Origin: Orthonyx spaldingii
Taxonomy: Eukaryota > Chordata > Aves > Passeriformes > Orthonychidae
Reading direction: 5' to 3'
Length of the DNA: 64,000 nucleotides
Assembly (NCBI GenBank): GCA_013397795.1
Contig: VZTJ01005225.1
Coordinates: 1 to 64,000 of the forward strand
Shown: one piece after another, positions 50,291-63,140 of the stretch
Position numbering within the stretch: the stretch's first letter is position 1
Layout: every line of letters begins with the position of its first letter
Position numbers and translations under genes: made by a program
The notes under the pieces: generated by a model
The model's database searches: none
What the model was told of the DNA's origin: nothing
The model's input: the letters and a program-made list of their open reading frames with translations, nothing else

Positions 50291-50768
50291 ACACCTGGAC
50301 TACCGCATCCAGTTCTGGGCTTTCCAGAAAAAAGAGACATATCGGACAAAATCCAGTGAAGTGCCACTAAAATAGTCACTGGAGTATCTAATCTATGAGA
50401 GAATTAGAACTGTTCATCATGGAAAAGAGAAGGCTTGGAGGAATCTCAGCAGTGTGTCTAAATACCAGAAGGGAAGGTTTACAGAGAACAGAGCTAGGTT
50501 CTTTTCAGTCGTGCTCAGTGACAGGGTCAGAGGCAATGGACACAGACTGAAACACAGAAGAAACTTCAAGAAATGCTTTTTATTGTGAGGATGACAGAGC
50601 GCTGGCACTGGGTTGAGAGATTGTGGAGTCTCCATCCCTGGAGAGTGTATGAAAGCATCTGGACATGGTTCTGGGTATCTAGTTCTGGGTGGCTTGAGCA
50701 AAAACTTGGACCAGATGAGCTCCAGAAGCCTCTCCCAAACTTAACCATTCTGCAAGTCTATGAACAAA
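50291..50768 (+). mobile_element. CR1 LINE, 3' fragment (plus strand)
   Basis: Recognisable CR1 blocks in order: ACACCTGGACTACCGCATCC, AGTTCTGGGCTTTCCAG, GGCAATGGACACAGACTGAA, TGAGGATGACAGAGCGCTGG, TTGTGGAGTCTCCATCCCTG, TGGACCAGATGAGCTCCAGA and a degraded terminus (AACCATTCTGCAAGTCTATGA). These encode the last residues of ORF2 (LDYRIQFWAFQKKE) and the 3' UTR. It is 5'-truncated and substantially diverged, implying an old insertion. Confidence 0.94.
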
Positions 50769-51920
50769 GGATTTCATTCAGGCAACAGTGTTTTTAGAAA
50801 AAGAGGGAGAATTACCAATTTGGAAAAGAGAAATGATTGCTCTCTGCACTATCATTTGATCTAGAACTTTTCAATCTTCAATCCATTCTCATTTCCCAGT
50901 TACCATTATTTTTTACTTCTATTATTAGTGATTTAAGTATAAGTTCAAAGTAAATCCAATGTATCTTAAAAGCACAAAACCTAGAGATAAGCTAATATTT
51001 TAAGCTTTATATTTTATTGTTTATGGTAACTGTCTAGAATTTATACATTGAGATTCAAATTAATCAAAAGAGTATTTTATGGAAAGGGGTCCTTAATTTT
51101 ACTATTCTTATTGAAATATTTTTTTAAATTTTTCAGTCTGAGTTTTAGAGGATTTATTTTTACCACCAGAAATTCTCAGAAACATGAAAAGACTTTTCCT
51201 ACCCAAAATCTACTCCCTCTGAAGGTTTCTGACTAAGCTAAAGTTTTCCTTCCATGCATTTATGAAAGACATTATTATGTCCTAAATCACATGCAGCCAG
51301 ATTTAAAATCTCATGCTTAGACCAAGTTTCATGATAAGATTAAAAGAAAGACTATTCTCAACAGGAGCAAATAATTATATTGTCATTGAAAGAAAGGGTA
51401 GTTACTAGACATCATTTGAATACATCAATACAGAATTGATCCTTGTACTTTCAGTCTGTCTCCAGAGCAAATAGTAATAATATTCTCTATAAACACTTAC
51501 ACATAGCTACTTCTGCTTGCTTGAATTAAATCAAAAAGAATGCAATACTTTCTCACTCATTAGAGACCTTCCAGAAGTTTTTCAGGCAATTTAATTTCTA
51601 AATCTGCATAATCTATCTATGGATTCTATATATAATCTAATCTATATCTATATATACATTTTCCTACCTAGTTCCAGAAATCACAAGAGTTGCCCTTCAA
51701 TATGTTTAGATGTTTTGATTGCTGAATTATTTGTTTGGCTAGTAGCTCTCTTACAATAGTTTTCTCACTGGAACAGCTGTTTACATGAGTAGACACTTCC
51801 ATTAAGAAATATACCTATGCCAACAAAACATATCTATCTTGTGATACCTTTTTTAGTTTAAAGGTTATGCTTTTGTCTCGAGCTTAAACAAATAAATGCT
51901 GCTCTACGGGTCATGGTAAG

Positions 51921-51973
51921 CATGTAACATAACATAATGTAAGGCAATGTAATGTAGCATAGCATAATGTAAT
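51921..51973 (+). repeat. Degenerate short tandem array (ACATAATGTA-like)
   Basis: Alternating words ACATAACATAATGTA, AATGTAATGTA and GCATAGCATAATGTAAT form a local array of 5-10 bp units with partial dyad symmetry. It looks like slippage-generated simple sequence. Confidence 0.75.
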
Positions 51974-54900
51974 ATCAAAAATGTTTTTAATTATGTGCCT
52001 TTAATGACACTGTTAAAACATAGACTGTGACTAAAGAGAATCTAGATTATTTTCTGTTTTCCATTCTCCTCTCTCAAATACATATTTTTTTCTGGAAAAA
52101 TCACAAGTACTTTTTCTATAAATGTCTACTTGAGGCTCTTAATACCTACCACTTTGCTGACAATTTGTTTTTGGTAACATGTTCGGTACAAGAAAACATG
52201 TAATTTCTGAAATAACTTTGATTCTTTCGCAAAATCAAAAGTTTGGTTTCATTATTAAGCAAAAGTACTTCACATGAAGTGCCCTATGTCAGTTTAATGA
52301 CTTTTTAATTAAAATGAAAATTATTTAGAAATAATTATGACTAGTCTATGATTATCAATTGATCTTACTATGACTACTGAAATTAAGGTATGTTCATAAT
52401 TAAATTGTCTAGAGATAGACAATGAATTGTTGTGTGTGACATTAGAGATGATTGGCAAAAAAAAACACCTCTTTTCCAATAATGGAACAGGTATTGCGAT
52501 AACCCATAGCTAGTGCAGGTTAACAACCCTATGCACCTTTTAACAAAAGAAATAAAAATTTTTTTCCAAAATACCTAGTTACTATTATCCACCTACAATT
52601 TCACCATTACTCAACAGACCCTATGTTACTTGAAATATGTTCCATCCTCTGAAGCATATGATCAAGTGCTGATTAATGGTAATATATTGATCTTGGAGAG
52701 CCAGATTTAGTAGCATTGCTCTGTACACTGAAATTCCACTTGATTATAAACAGAATGATTTCCAAAGTAATTCAATGTCGGTTTATTCGTGGATCCATGT
52801 GAATCACAGATTTATTTTACTTTTTTTTTTTTAATCTGAAAAATGGGATCTGAAGCAGTATAAAACTGTGTCTTGACAGTACAAGTGTTCACCCAACAAT
52901 GCTTCTTTAGGCCATATATCTGGGAATTGAGATTATCAGCCAACAGATGTAATTTAAACTCAATTAAAATACTTTTCTTGCGCCACAGGCAGAGGACAGT
53001 TATCTAAGAGGAAGCAGGGAGCGAGTAGCACTATGGAAATGACAAAGAAAAGATTTTGAATAGACAAAGAAAACAATTTTCTGTGAAGTATTTAGAAACA
53101 TTTTAACTCTTTTGCTGACTTGTGCTTATAACAGAAATACGATTGTAGATAGGCATGTACAATTACATATACAAATACTCCTCATACAGTTACCATTGGG
53201 TAATATCTTGATAAAGGCTGGGTTCATAGAGTGCCGAAAATAGTCTGCTATAGCAGATCAAACTTCAGAAGAAGTTTGGCTGTACCAAACACAATCTGCC
53301 CATAAAACTTTCAAATTGGAATATTTCCAAAGTAATTGGTAAAATACAAAGAAGTTCAAGTTACTGAAGCAGCTAAAGAAGAATTTGTATTCTTGAGTCA
53401 TACAGTTGTGTCATGCCAATAACATTAAAAAGACAAATAGTACGTAATTTATCTCTGTTATTTTGTTATATGTAATTATCTGGCAATACTATTAAAGCCA
53501 CCTAGATACAGAAATCTGCATAAAATGCATACTGTAATTTCTTATGCTGTAGCCTCCAGACGGCATTGCATGTGCTGCTTATGTTTCCTTGCCCTATTCA
53601 AGGTAATGATTCAGTAAATTTCCAATCCATGATTCAGCAAAAGTTAAATCTTTCCTTATTCTTAGACCATTAACCATGTTAAATGCTATTCCCAGTCTTC
53701 ATTGTCCAATGCAAAGGAAGAGTGAGGGCCATGATTCATCCACAGATGCAGGAAGTAATAATGAAGACATTTGTTCAAAGATTGAACTGAGTCATATGCT
53801 CATCCATATTTATGATGACAGAAGATAAAACTTTTATATTTATAAGTGAGGTCAGACATGCATGTTTGGAGAGCACACACAGAGATTATCCTGGGTATTG
53901 AAGAAATTATTGAGCATATTATAAACCTGAGGCCTATGAATGTTAAAAAATGTCTGCAGTCCTTTACAGAGATTTTAAATTCTTATCCTTTAAGCACGAT
54001 AAACATGGGAATATGAACAGAATTATATTTCTCTAGAGGCTTCTATTGTCAGAAACATGAGATACCACTCTGTATATACATGGTACTCTTACAGACCCCA
54101 CACACAGAAATTACTGGCTAAAGCCAGATATCTCATACACAGAAAAGCCTTGAAAAAGACAAAGCAGGCAAAACAATTACATTAACTTTTTCACACCACT
54201 TCACACTGTCAACACTGAATATAGAGAGTTTTTTTGTTTCATAGGAGTTGCTTCCTTCCCCATCACTTACTAATTCTGATTGATAAGGTGCTTCTTACAA
54301 CTTGAAGTTCTAGAATATCTTCCCAATCCTCTGTGGGTTTTTAGTCAGATATTGCAGCAAATCAGTTTGATCTGTCACACTTTGACCTTTAACTTTTCCT
54401 CTGAAGATAACGATTTTGGATGACAGTCTTGCATAAGATATTCTTAGAAGTTTTTTAAGAGCATTATAATAGCGTAGAATCCAATTTATCTAAACATGTT
54501 CAATGCACTTCTGTACTATGAAATGTCGTTTCAGCAGCCATTCAGACAAATCTTTGAGCTTCATCGGAATTTATCTCTGAGTGTGTTTAAGAATATGAAT
54601 AATGAATCACAAGCAAGTTTTACTAAATACAATAGCTGTCAGCTAAAATATATGGTTAGTTGCACACAGTGGATTCCTGGTAAGGAAGTAAAGGACAAGT
54701 TAAAAAATAATCCGGTAAATAACTAAGACCTAATGTAGGATCATATTTTTTTACTTATTTTATGAGGGGTTTTTTAAAATGATTTTTTCCTGAAGGAAAA
54801 TGGCTGCAAATGTGGAAGCCATTACTGTTTCTTCCTGTATGAAGATGGGTACAAAGCGTTCAACGTAGGCACATAACTTCACCCCTGAGAATTCAATGTC

Positions 54901-57280
54901 TCCAGTATCTCTATGATTTGGTCCATCGTTGGTATAAAAATAACACCAAAGTTCTTGAAATGTTTTCCGCTAATGACGAATAGCTTGAAGGCAGAATCCT
55001 TTTCTGATAGAGCATGGTATTGGTAATAGAAAATAAGCAGAATAACCATGACTTCACTTGCTGTGCTGCTGGCATGCTGCAATGTGTCCCTAGCTTTCCA
55101 ATATAGTACTTCTTTTCTATTTCTTCCTCTGCTTGCACCTGTTGTTCTCTGCTCATTTGCAAGACATTTTCTATTTCATGAGTCACTGAAGGACTCAGGG
55201 ACAAGGAGCATGTCCTTTTGTTCATAATGTATCATTGCCATTCAGTGTTGAGAGCTGTTCATTCTTCTGAAATTTTTGCCTGGTCTTTACTCACCCTACT
55301 TGAACTAATTTCCATGGAAGCCACTAGGAGAGCTGATGAGTATAAACTGAGCAAGAAACTCACAGCCATAACAGTTTGAAAAGAGCACAATGTGTTTGTT
55401 CTTTACTTTAGCACTTCAGAATACATCATCAAGAAGCTGCTTGTCTGCATGGTGACAGGTATGGACTAGTGAGTTGGAAAGACTTTGCCAGGAGACTCAG
55501 GGCTGTGACTTTGACAACTGGGATTAATGTGTTCTGCAATGTCTGAGTTTCAAACTTTTTTGAACTCCTTCTAGAGGTTTAATAAAGTTCTTTGATTGTA
55601 GCTACATTTCTGGAATATTGTTTAGAGCTTGTTCAGGTATAAACCTTTTATACATATGTAATGCATATATAATATATATATAAATAGTATCACTCTTGCC
55701 TTTACAAATACATAAAAGCAACACAAAATAGATTTTATTACCTGTATCATACCTCATATTTTTCACCTTATCTTTTCCAGGATGTATGTGATATAATTTT
55801 TTTACTACACACAAAATGAGCTTACCTTTAAGCAGGAGTCTGAATAAAATTAAGCTTCCACATCAGGTACAATTGGGAATTTATACACATTTCTGAAATC
55901 AGCCTGGCCCGTTGAAGAACTGGCCATACATTACAGACTTGAATTGACATCTAACAGATCCTTAGAAGGCAAGACTGCTCCTGTTCTGGCTCAAATTTAT
56001 GTTTCTCTGTTAGGTGTGTTTTCAGGTTTTGACATTTTTTCAAAAGCAAGAGCAATCCTTTGTTAAGTGTAGGAAAAACAACCTTTCACACACACATTAG
56101 TTTTTACAGGCACATAAAAGAGAGAAAATCTTTGCCCTTGCTCTTAATATGAATCTCTAGTACCATAAAGGGCCTCTACTGATCTTAAGATATGTTGACA
56201 CAGTAATTCATTTAGATGTGGATTATTTAATTTGTTTGCATGTGTGCCATAACTATGTGAACATCATGATGTGTTCTATACACTCACATGGGATTAAGAT
56301 GTTGATTTTTTTTTCTTTATTTCCAGTCAGAGAGAAAGAAAAGCTGGTAAAAGCATGAAGCAGCTGGAAATGAAGTAGACTTGAGACACTCACATTCCTT
56401 AAGCTACCTGCTAGCAAACAAGAGCATTCAAAAAAATTCAAAACAGCATTCAAAAGGTACATACTATACAAATCACATTATCTGTATTTATTCAGTAGGT
56501 AGCAAAAGTCTTTTAGGACTGTGTGAAGTGAGAGCTCATGGTCGTGAGCTTTTCTAGTACTAAACTCTCATTGGAAGTATTGCAATAGCTGCCAAAAATG
56601 GAAATAATCTACATGTTTTCTTCCAAAGGGAATATCATGATTTACATGTATTATATTTTACAAGTGCCAACAGAATGATAAAAAAAAATCTTTTAGCTCT
56701 TTTCTTAACCCATACTGGATTTCAGATGTGAGCTGCAAGCAATTTTTGACAAAAATATATGTTGGATTCTGTTAGAGGTACAGATGCTGTCTATTTGGCA
56801 ATAAACATCAGGAAGGCTCACGCTGGATAATGGAGGTCCTGGTAATACAAACCATAATATAAAATCTATACTTTCTAAGAAATTATTGACAGTAGATTAT
56901 TGTCAGCTTTAAATATTTAATCTAATAAAATAATGAGCCAAAGCAAGTCACATGCTTGAGTGCTGCTTTGGGGAAACAGTTGCAGTGTTTATTTTTTATG
57001 GATGAAGATACAGGGGCCCTGTAAACTGTTTAAGAGGATTTTTAAAATTAAATTTGGAAGCCAAACACCTTTCTAGACTCAGATTTTTGAGAAGTTAATT
57101 CTTTGCAAACCCATCAGTTTACTCCAAGTAATTGCAATAAGTCTAATGGTATCACGAAGAGAATAAAAAGTGCATATTATGCTTTATATGTATCACAAAC
57201 ATTTCTAATCATCTACTTGGTATATCTACCTGACAATGCAGAGTTAAATCCTGGAGACTGTTAAAACAGATAGAGACACA

Positions 57281-57297
57281 TTAATTAATTAATTAAT
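57281..57297 (+). repeat. (TTAA)n microsatellite
   Basis: Four tandem TTAA units plus one base. No transposon terminal repeats were seen at either side, so it is not read as a piggyBac-type target. Confidence 0.85.
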
Positions 57298-59351
57298 CAC
57301 ATTAAGGAAACACTCAGAAGGACTATCAATTAAAGAATGGTCCAGCTTGGTTCCACACATGCTGGTAAAATTAAGTTTTGCAGATTCTGTAAGAGAAAAT
57401 ATCATAGAATAATCTAAACCACAACTAAACTGTTCAATAACTGTTCAAGCACTTACAATTTTAAAAGAAACATTAAATTCCTCAGACTTGAACCTAGGGG
57501 TGTTGAACCACTGACAGACTTCAAGCCTACACAGGTGAAAGGCTGAATAGTTTGCCAATAATTACAGTAGATTCATCCACTCCCACTGAGTGTTTGACTT
57601 GGCTTCTTAGCCTATGTCTGATATGTAGCAGCTGGGTCTCTGGCGAGTCTTGTGTTCCAGCTGGGAAGGAGCAAACACCAGGCTGACTAGGAAGTAGAAG
57701 CTCACAGCCTTCTCTGTCTCTCAGAAGAGATTATTCCCTGCAGCCAGATGGTTTAACATAACAAACACTGCAGTCAGGCATCAGTTGCGGGTTGGAGGCA
57801 GTGGTCATATAGACTGTCTTTCTGCTGAGATTGGGATCTGCTTGGATGAGTTTTCCTGTCAGTGTGTTTTGTTTTCTTGGTGGTTTCGTGATAAGTCTTC
57901 AGCAGTGGAACGTGTCAGAATAGAAAATGTGTTTAATTGTGCTGATACTTTTCCTGTGCTGCCAGGAAATATGCTCCAGGTAGAAAATCATCTTTTAAAT
58001 TTCTACATTGCAGCTCAAATGGGTGTGAGCTTTGCACATGCTTATTTTCTTCATACTGTTTCTGACTCCCAGCTGAGAATGGTGCATAGCAGGACTGATG
58101 CTGTTCTGCTCCGTGCTTGTAAGAGTTATCCTCTGCTTAGTTTCAGGGGGGAAGTGGTCAAACAGTGTCACTGCCTTACAAAGGTAAGGAAAGGCAAAGT
58201 AAGAGATAATATAGAGAAGCATTCCTGTTACATGACAGAATATTAAAGAATAAGGGCTAATGTGTAACTAAGGAGAGCAGGTGTTTGCTGTTCTACATCT
58301 ATTTCTGACCTAGCTGAATCTTTGAGATGAACTTTAAAGTAATTTCTGTTTTTTCTTGGGAATTTTTCTTGAGATTCTTTAATAAAATAAACCCTTTTTT
58401 CATAATAGTTAGTGAATAATTGAAGGATAGGAGGACTAAAGAGAGGTGAGAATTGTGGATCAGTACTTTTGCTAATGTGAAACAATACATTAAGTGCAAC
58501 TTTAAATCACAGTATAATTAAAAATTCAGAATGATACCAACATACAATTTTTGAACCAAACTTAGTAATAGTGGGAAAAAAACCTGTATATGTACTTGAA
58601 GCATTTAGGAGATTTATATTTCCCTCCTGTGCCTTTGATGTAGAATCCAGGCCTATCTACAACCTACACATTTTCTGGAGTGTAAAACCTGACTAATTAT
58701 TAGGGCAGTCATATAAAGGAAATGTGAAAGAAGCTTAGATTCACTGAGTTAGGAATCACAGAATCATCAAGGTTGAAAAAGACCTCTAAGATCACTGAGT
58801 CCAGCTATTAACCTAACACTTCCATCATAAAACTAAACTATGTCCCCAAGTGCTCTGTCCACATATCCTTTAAATACCTTTAGCTATGGTGACTTTGCCA
58901 CTTCCCTGGGCATCCTGTTGCACTGCTTAACAACCTTTTTGGTGAAGAAATTTTTCCTAATAACCAATCTGGATATCTGAACCCCTAGATCAATTTGAGG
59001 CCATTTTTCTTGTCCAATAACTTGTTACTTAGGAAAAAGGACTGACCCTCTACCTTGCTACAACCTCCAATCAAGTAGTTACAGGCAACAATAAGGTCTC
59101 ACCTCAGCCTTCTTTTCTCCAGGCTAAATAACCCCAGCTTCCTCAGCTGTCCCTGATAGGATTTAATCTCTAGACCTTCACCAACTCCGTTGCCCTTCTC
59201 TGGACACCTCTAGCACTTCAGTGTCTGTCTCATAGTAAGGGGTGCGAAAATGAACACAGGATTTGAGCTACATTCATGTTCAGGACCTTTGGGCCTACAC
59301 TTCCAGGTCCTTTTCTGCCAGACAGCTTTCCAGCCACTCATCCCCACACCT

Positions 59352-59681
59352 CTAGAATTGCATGGGGTTGTTGTAACTCAAATGCAGGACACAGCACTTG
59401 GCCTTGTTGAACCTCATAAAATTGGCCTTGGCCCATTGATCCAGCCTGTCCAGATCCCTCTGCAAAGCATTCGTGCTCTCAAGCAGATCAACACTCCCAC
59501 CCAACTTGGTGTCAACCATAAACTTGCTGAGGGTGCGCTCGGTTCCACCATCCAGACCATTGATAAAGATATTAAGCAGGACAAGCCCCAATACCAAGTC
59601 CTGGGGAACACCACTCATGACTGGCTGCCAGCTGGATGTAAATCCATGCACCTTCATTCTCTGGGTCCAGCCATCCAGCAA
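59352..59681 (-). pseudogene. CR1 ORF2 reverse-transcriptase fragment
   Basis: The minus-strand frame reads LDGWTQRMKVHGFTSSWQPV, then SGVPQDLVLGLVLLNIFING, LSKFMVDTKLGGSVDLLEST and RDLDRLDQWAKANFMRFNKA. These correspond to the SGVPQGSVLGP (RT motif B), FADDTKLGG (motif C) and LDRLEEWA regions of CR1-type reverse transcriptases. The catalytic FADD is degraded to FMVD, losing the first aspartate. Upstream RT, endonuclease and ORF1 are missing, so this is dead. Confidence 0.93.
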
Positions 59682-59690
59682 GTTTTCAAT

Positions 59691-59745
59691 CCAGAAAACT
59701 TGTACCTATCCGAAAAACTTGTACCTACCCAGAAAAGCGTACCTA
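59691..59745 (+). repeat. Three tandem copies of an 18-bp unit inside CR1
   Basis: Units CCAGAAAACTTGTACCTA, CCGAAAAACTTGTACCTA and CCCAGAAAAGCGTACCTA follow one another (59691-59708, 59710-59727, 59728-59745). Ordinary CR1 copies carry this segment once (TTTTCAATCCAG...GTACCTATCCAG), so the extra copies arose locally in this insertion. Confidence 0.85.
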
Positions 59746-59775
59746 TCCAGGCCATGAAGACCTAGTTTCTTCAGA

Positions 59776-62339
59776 TAAACACTGAGGAATGAAGATAACT
59801 AAGAAAAGACCCATCTTTTTCTACTTAAAGAACTCGACTTTACAGAACTTGTAGGTAGCATGCTTCCATGGATAGCTTACATTAATGTGTAGTAGCATTA
59901 AAGCAGGGTTAAACTGTAACCAAGAAACTGCTAAATCTGTGCTCGGTGCAATTACCTGTGTTGCACACAGATGCATGCAACAAAACTATCATGATGACTG
60001 AGTTCCCAGTACTCTCTGACAAGAAAGACATCAAAACATCTGAGATGGATACTACTGGTTCTGAAAAAAAGTTATTTTTATTGCAAATTCTGACATGACA
60101 GACAAGGAGAAAACTGTTTTGTTTTGTGCCTGCACAAAGGCTTCCCTAGGAACTAAAATCACTCCTGTGTCCCATGTGTCCTACAGTCCTTCAAATACAT
60201 ACAGAAATTTACTCAGTCTGGGAGTGTGAAAAATCAACTATTTTCTTTTAGTTCTTAAAAAAAAAATACTTAATGCTCTTTATTCTTTTTATTATAAATA
60301 CTTAAGTGTTATCTGATATTAAAAGAAAAAAATCTTCTTTCATCAATTGTAGTGACCACATATATAATTTAAATCTAACTTCAGTGTTCTGGAGAGGGAA
60401 GTGCCTAGCCCAGTAATACTACATAATAAATAACAAACCACAGTATAATACAGGAGAATGTAGAGAAATTAAGAAGAAATTAAAGAAAGATACATCCTGC
60501 TAGACAGAAGTAATATATATGGTCAGGAGAAAAAAAAAAAAAATTAGAAATTCAGAATTAGATAATAGAATAGGAGAATAATTAATCACAGTAAAAGGGA
60601 GTTAGGGTAAAATCTTAGTTCCACTGAGGAACTGGCTGAGCTCCTAATGCAGTAATGCCATTTCTAGACAACACAGAGAATATAGAAAACATGACAGACT
60701 GCATTAAAGAAGGTGAGATTAAAAAGATTTTTTTTTCCCTCTGGGATATATTTGTGTTATGAAATATAGCTGCACTCACATATCTCACATATGGCCTAAC
60801 GATGTCTTGTCTTTTTTTGTTTTGTTTTGTGGTTTTTTTTTTTAATCTGAAGGCTGCTGTTAGATGAATCATCTGCTAATAGCTGCTAATTTAGTCTGTG
60901 TAACTGGAGCATATTGAGGCTTTTTTTTTAAAGTTTTTATCTTTTTAAATATCTGTCTTCTGTCCTTTAACAAAAACTTAGGAATTTTGAGTTCACTCTT
61001 TATTTGTGGGGCTTTTATAATTGTATATGGAATAGAAGGAGGTCTGAAAATATGTTTAAATGTATTAAAAGAATTTTAAATCAGTCTAATGCTATCTTGA
61101 AATTGAAATTGTCTGACATCTTTAGCAGTATAACTCTGAGGAACCTTATGAGTGTAGAACAGACTATATGAAAAAAAACTTACATGAAGTTCAGAACCAA
61201 TCATAAGTGATTGTGATTTATTGCACCATATCAAAACCAGATAACCACTAAAATCCATAATTCATTGTAATAGTTTCATAGTCAAGCCTGAAAAAAAGTC
61301 ATCATGTTTATACTTGGATAGTTCAGATGAGTAATTTATTGGTTCTAAAAAATAATGTACTGTAAAAATACAGGGCTCTGGACTCTGTCAACAATAAAAA
61401 ACTGTATTATGTATAGAGGCCCATGCACTGAAAGTGTCCTTCAAGTAGCCTCCATGAGTGTATTAAGGAAAAACAGTATCCTGATATGCTAAGCAATCTT
61501 ACTTGCCATAAACTTTTAATGTGCTAACTTTTTAGCAAAAATACCAATGAAAATCATCATTTATCAGTGCTCTGAGCTAGATCACTTTGTACTCCCTTGC
61601 TAATAGAGGCTACAAGTAATCTCCCAAAGTTTTACTCTCATAAAGGAAAGTTTACCTTTTCTCCCAAAATACCTGTAAAGGTTTATTGATCACATTTATA
61701 ATTTGTAGGATGTTTACAGAATTTTATTAATAATTAATGATTAGAAGTTAAGTTCCTAACAAAAAGAAGCTAAGCTCTTAAAACTCAAGCCATTCTGAAA
61801 TGGGGACAATTTATCTTCATTTTGCATATTTAAGTAATAGGTAGAAATGGCACAATGGACAGAGTATGGACAATGGGTTTTGTTCTGCAGATGAGAAACT
61901 GATTGTAGGAAAAACAAACTGATGCTTATAAATGTAAGAAAATAGAAGGCAAGCAGGTAAGAAAAGAACAGCATTTCAGGAAATGGAATAAATTTCAATG
62001 AAAAAATAACATTTCTGCGTTACTAGTCCTGCATACTATTATGACAAGAAAATGCTTAAAGATTATTTCTGCTTGCTTATCCAGCTGTAATCAAAATGAC
62101 CTCTTGCTGTAAGAGTACTTGAAACATTTAATAAAAATTGGAAGTTCTAGCCATAAAGTCCCGATTAATGTTACACTTGAAAAATTACATATTTTAGTCC
62201 ATATTTAATTTGTCTAATATAATTTTTATATTATGCTCATTAGTGTGGTTTAAAAACAAATTTGATTGTCATTTGGCTATTTTTTTAAAAATCTTTTTTC
62301 CTTCTAAAATCTCATACACTGTTATCCTGAACAGGTAGC
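59776..62339. other. AT-rich spacer between two CR1 copies
   Basis: No gene or transposon recognised; A- and T-runs at about 60530-60542 and 60833-60843. The two flanking CR1 fragments overlap in element coordinates, so they are separate insertions and this is not an insertion splitting one copy. Confidence 0.6.
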
Positions 62340-62469
62340 AGGCTCCAACAGTGAGGCCTGTGGAACAACACAAGTGACCAGTCACCAGTTGGATTTAACC
62401 ACGTTCACCACCACTCTCTGGGCCTGGCCATCCAGCTGTTCTTCTACTCAATGAACAGCACACACATCC

Positions 62470-62790
62470 AAGCCACAGCCAGTTTCTCCAGGAGAATACT
62501 GTATGAAATAGTGTCAAAGGCTTTACTGAAGTCCAGGCAGACAATATCCACATACTTCCCCTCATGCACTAGGTGGGTCGCTTTATCATAGAAGGAGATC
62601 AGGTTGGTCAAACCTTTTGTAAACCCATGCTGGCTGGGTCTGATCCCCTATTTGTCCTGTACACGTTGCACGATGAAACTCAAGATGATCTGCTCCGTGA
62701 CCTTCCCTGGAACTGAGGTGGGGCTGACAGGTCTGTAATTCCCTGGATCCTCCTTCTGGCCCTTCCTGTAGATGAGTGTCATGTTTGTTT
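62470..62790 (-). pseudogene. CR1 ORF2 reverse-transcriptase N-terminal region, broken
   Basis: Minus-strand translation gives EDPGNYRPVSPTSVPGKVTE, then an in-frame TAG after VQRVQDK, then PSQHGFTKGLTNLISFYDKA and YVDIVCLDFSKAFDTISYSI. GNYRPVS and LDFSKAFDT (RT motif A with its catalytic Asp) are hallmarks of CR1/LINE reverse transcriptases. Compared with typical copies (GFTKGRSCLTNL), about three residues are missing after FTKG. The stop and the deletion make this copy non-functional. Confidence 0.92.
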
Positions 62791-62829
62791 CCAGTCATCT
62801 GAGACCTCCCAGGTTAGCCAGGGCTGCTG

Positions 62830-63140
62830 CTAAATAATTGAAAGTGGCTTGGTGAGCTCTTCTGCCAACTCCCTCAGTATCCTTGAGTGGATCCCAATCA
62901 GACCCATAGAGTTGTGTTTGTCTGTGTGGTGTAGCGGATAACCATCAATTTCTCCTTGCGTTATGGGGACTTCATTCTGCTTCCTGTCTCTGTCTTCCAG
63001 CTCAGGGGGCTGAGTACCTTGAGGACAACTGGTCTTGCTATTAAAGACTGAGGCAAAGAATGCATTAAGTACTTCACCCTTTCCCTCATACTTTGTCATT
63101 AGGTTTCCATCTGCATCCAATAAAGGATGGAGATTCACAG
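62830..63140 (-). pseudogene. CR1 ORF2 segment between endonuclease and RT
   Basis: The minus-strand frame encodes NLHPLLDADGNLMTKYEGKG, then EVLNAFFASVFNSKTSCPQG, ELEDRDRKQNEVPITQGEID and SMGLIGIHSRILRELAEELT, matching the CR1 block normally read as LLDxxGNLVTxDxEKAEVLNAFFASVF...SMGPDGIHPRVLRELA. A glycine-proline-aspartate stretch is altered (GLIG). The frame runs on into the nested CR1 at 63141, where it encodes unrelated residues. Confidence 0.93.

Larger units (their letters stand above)
50769..58753. other. AT-rich non-coding DNA
   Basis: Eight kilobases with no recognised gene or transposon. Simple sequence includes a degenerate AATGTA/ACATAA array (51921-51973), AT-rich runs near 51610-51660 and 55660-55690, a T-run near 52822, and (TTAA)n at 57281-57297. 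A 153-codon plus-strand frame at 57785-58246 is the longest open frame outside recognised repeats, but its product has no domain I recognise and it is probably chance. Confidence 0.55.
58754..59775 (-). mobile_element. CR1 LINE (minus strand), 3' UTR plus reverse-transcriptase tail
   Basis: About 1 kb of one CR1 copy. Its 3' terminus is at the left (AATCACAGAATCATCAAGG), followed by 3' UTR and ORF2 3' blocks such as CCAGCTATTAACCTAACACT, TTCTTTTCTCCAGGCTAAAT and GTCCAGATCCCTCTGCAAAG. The right part encodes a reverse-transcriptase segment (separate entry). It is 5'-truncated near 59775 and contains an internal tandem triplication at 59691-59745. The plus-strand 171-codon frame at 59250-59765, the longest in the window, is antisense to this element and is not a gene. 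Confidence 0.96.

Noticed and set aside
54879..55225. Two overlapping minus-strand frames (starting MNKRTCSLSL and MQHASSTASE) that looked like a frameshifted processed pseudogene
   Set aside because: Neither peptide resembles a protein I recognise, there is no poly(A) remnant or target duplication, and overlapping frames of this size are expected by chance. A protein search would decide.
57281..57297. (TTAA)n as a piggyBac target site
   Set aside because: No terminal inverted repeats or element body flank it; it is a plain microsatellite.
59250..59765. 171-codon plus-strand open frame, the longest in the window
   Set aside because: It is antisense to the CR1 copy at 58754-59775, whose true coding strand is minus (SGVPQ and DTKLGG motifs). 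It also runs through the tandem triplication.
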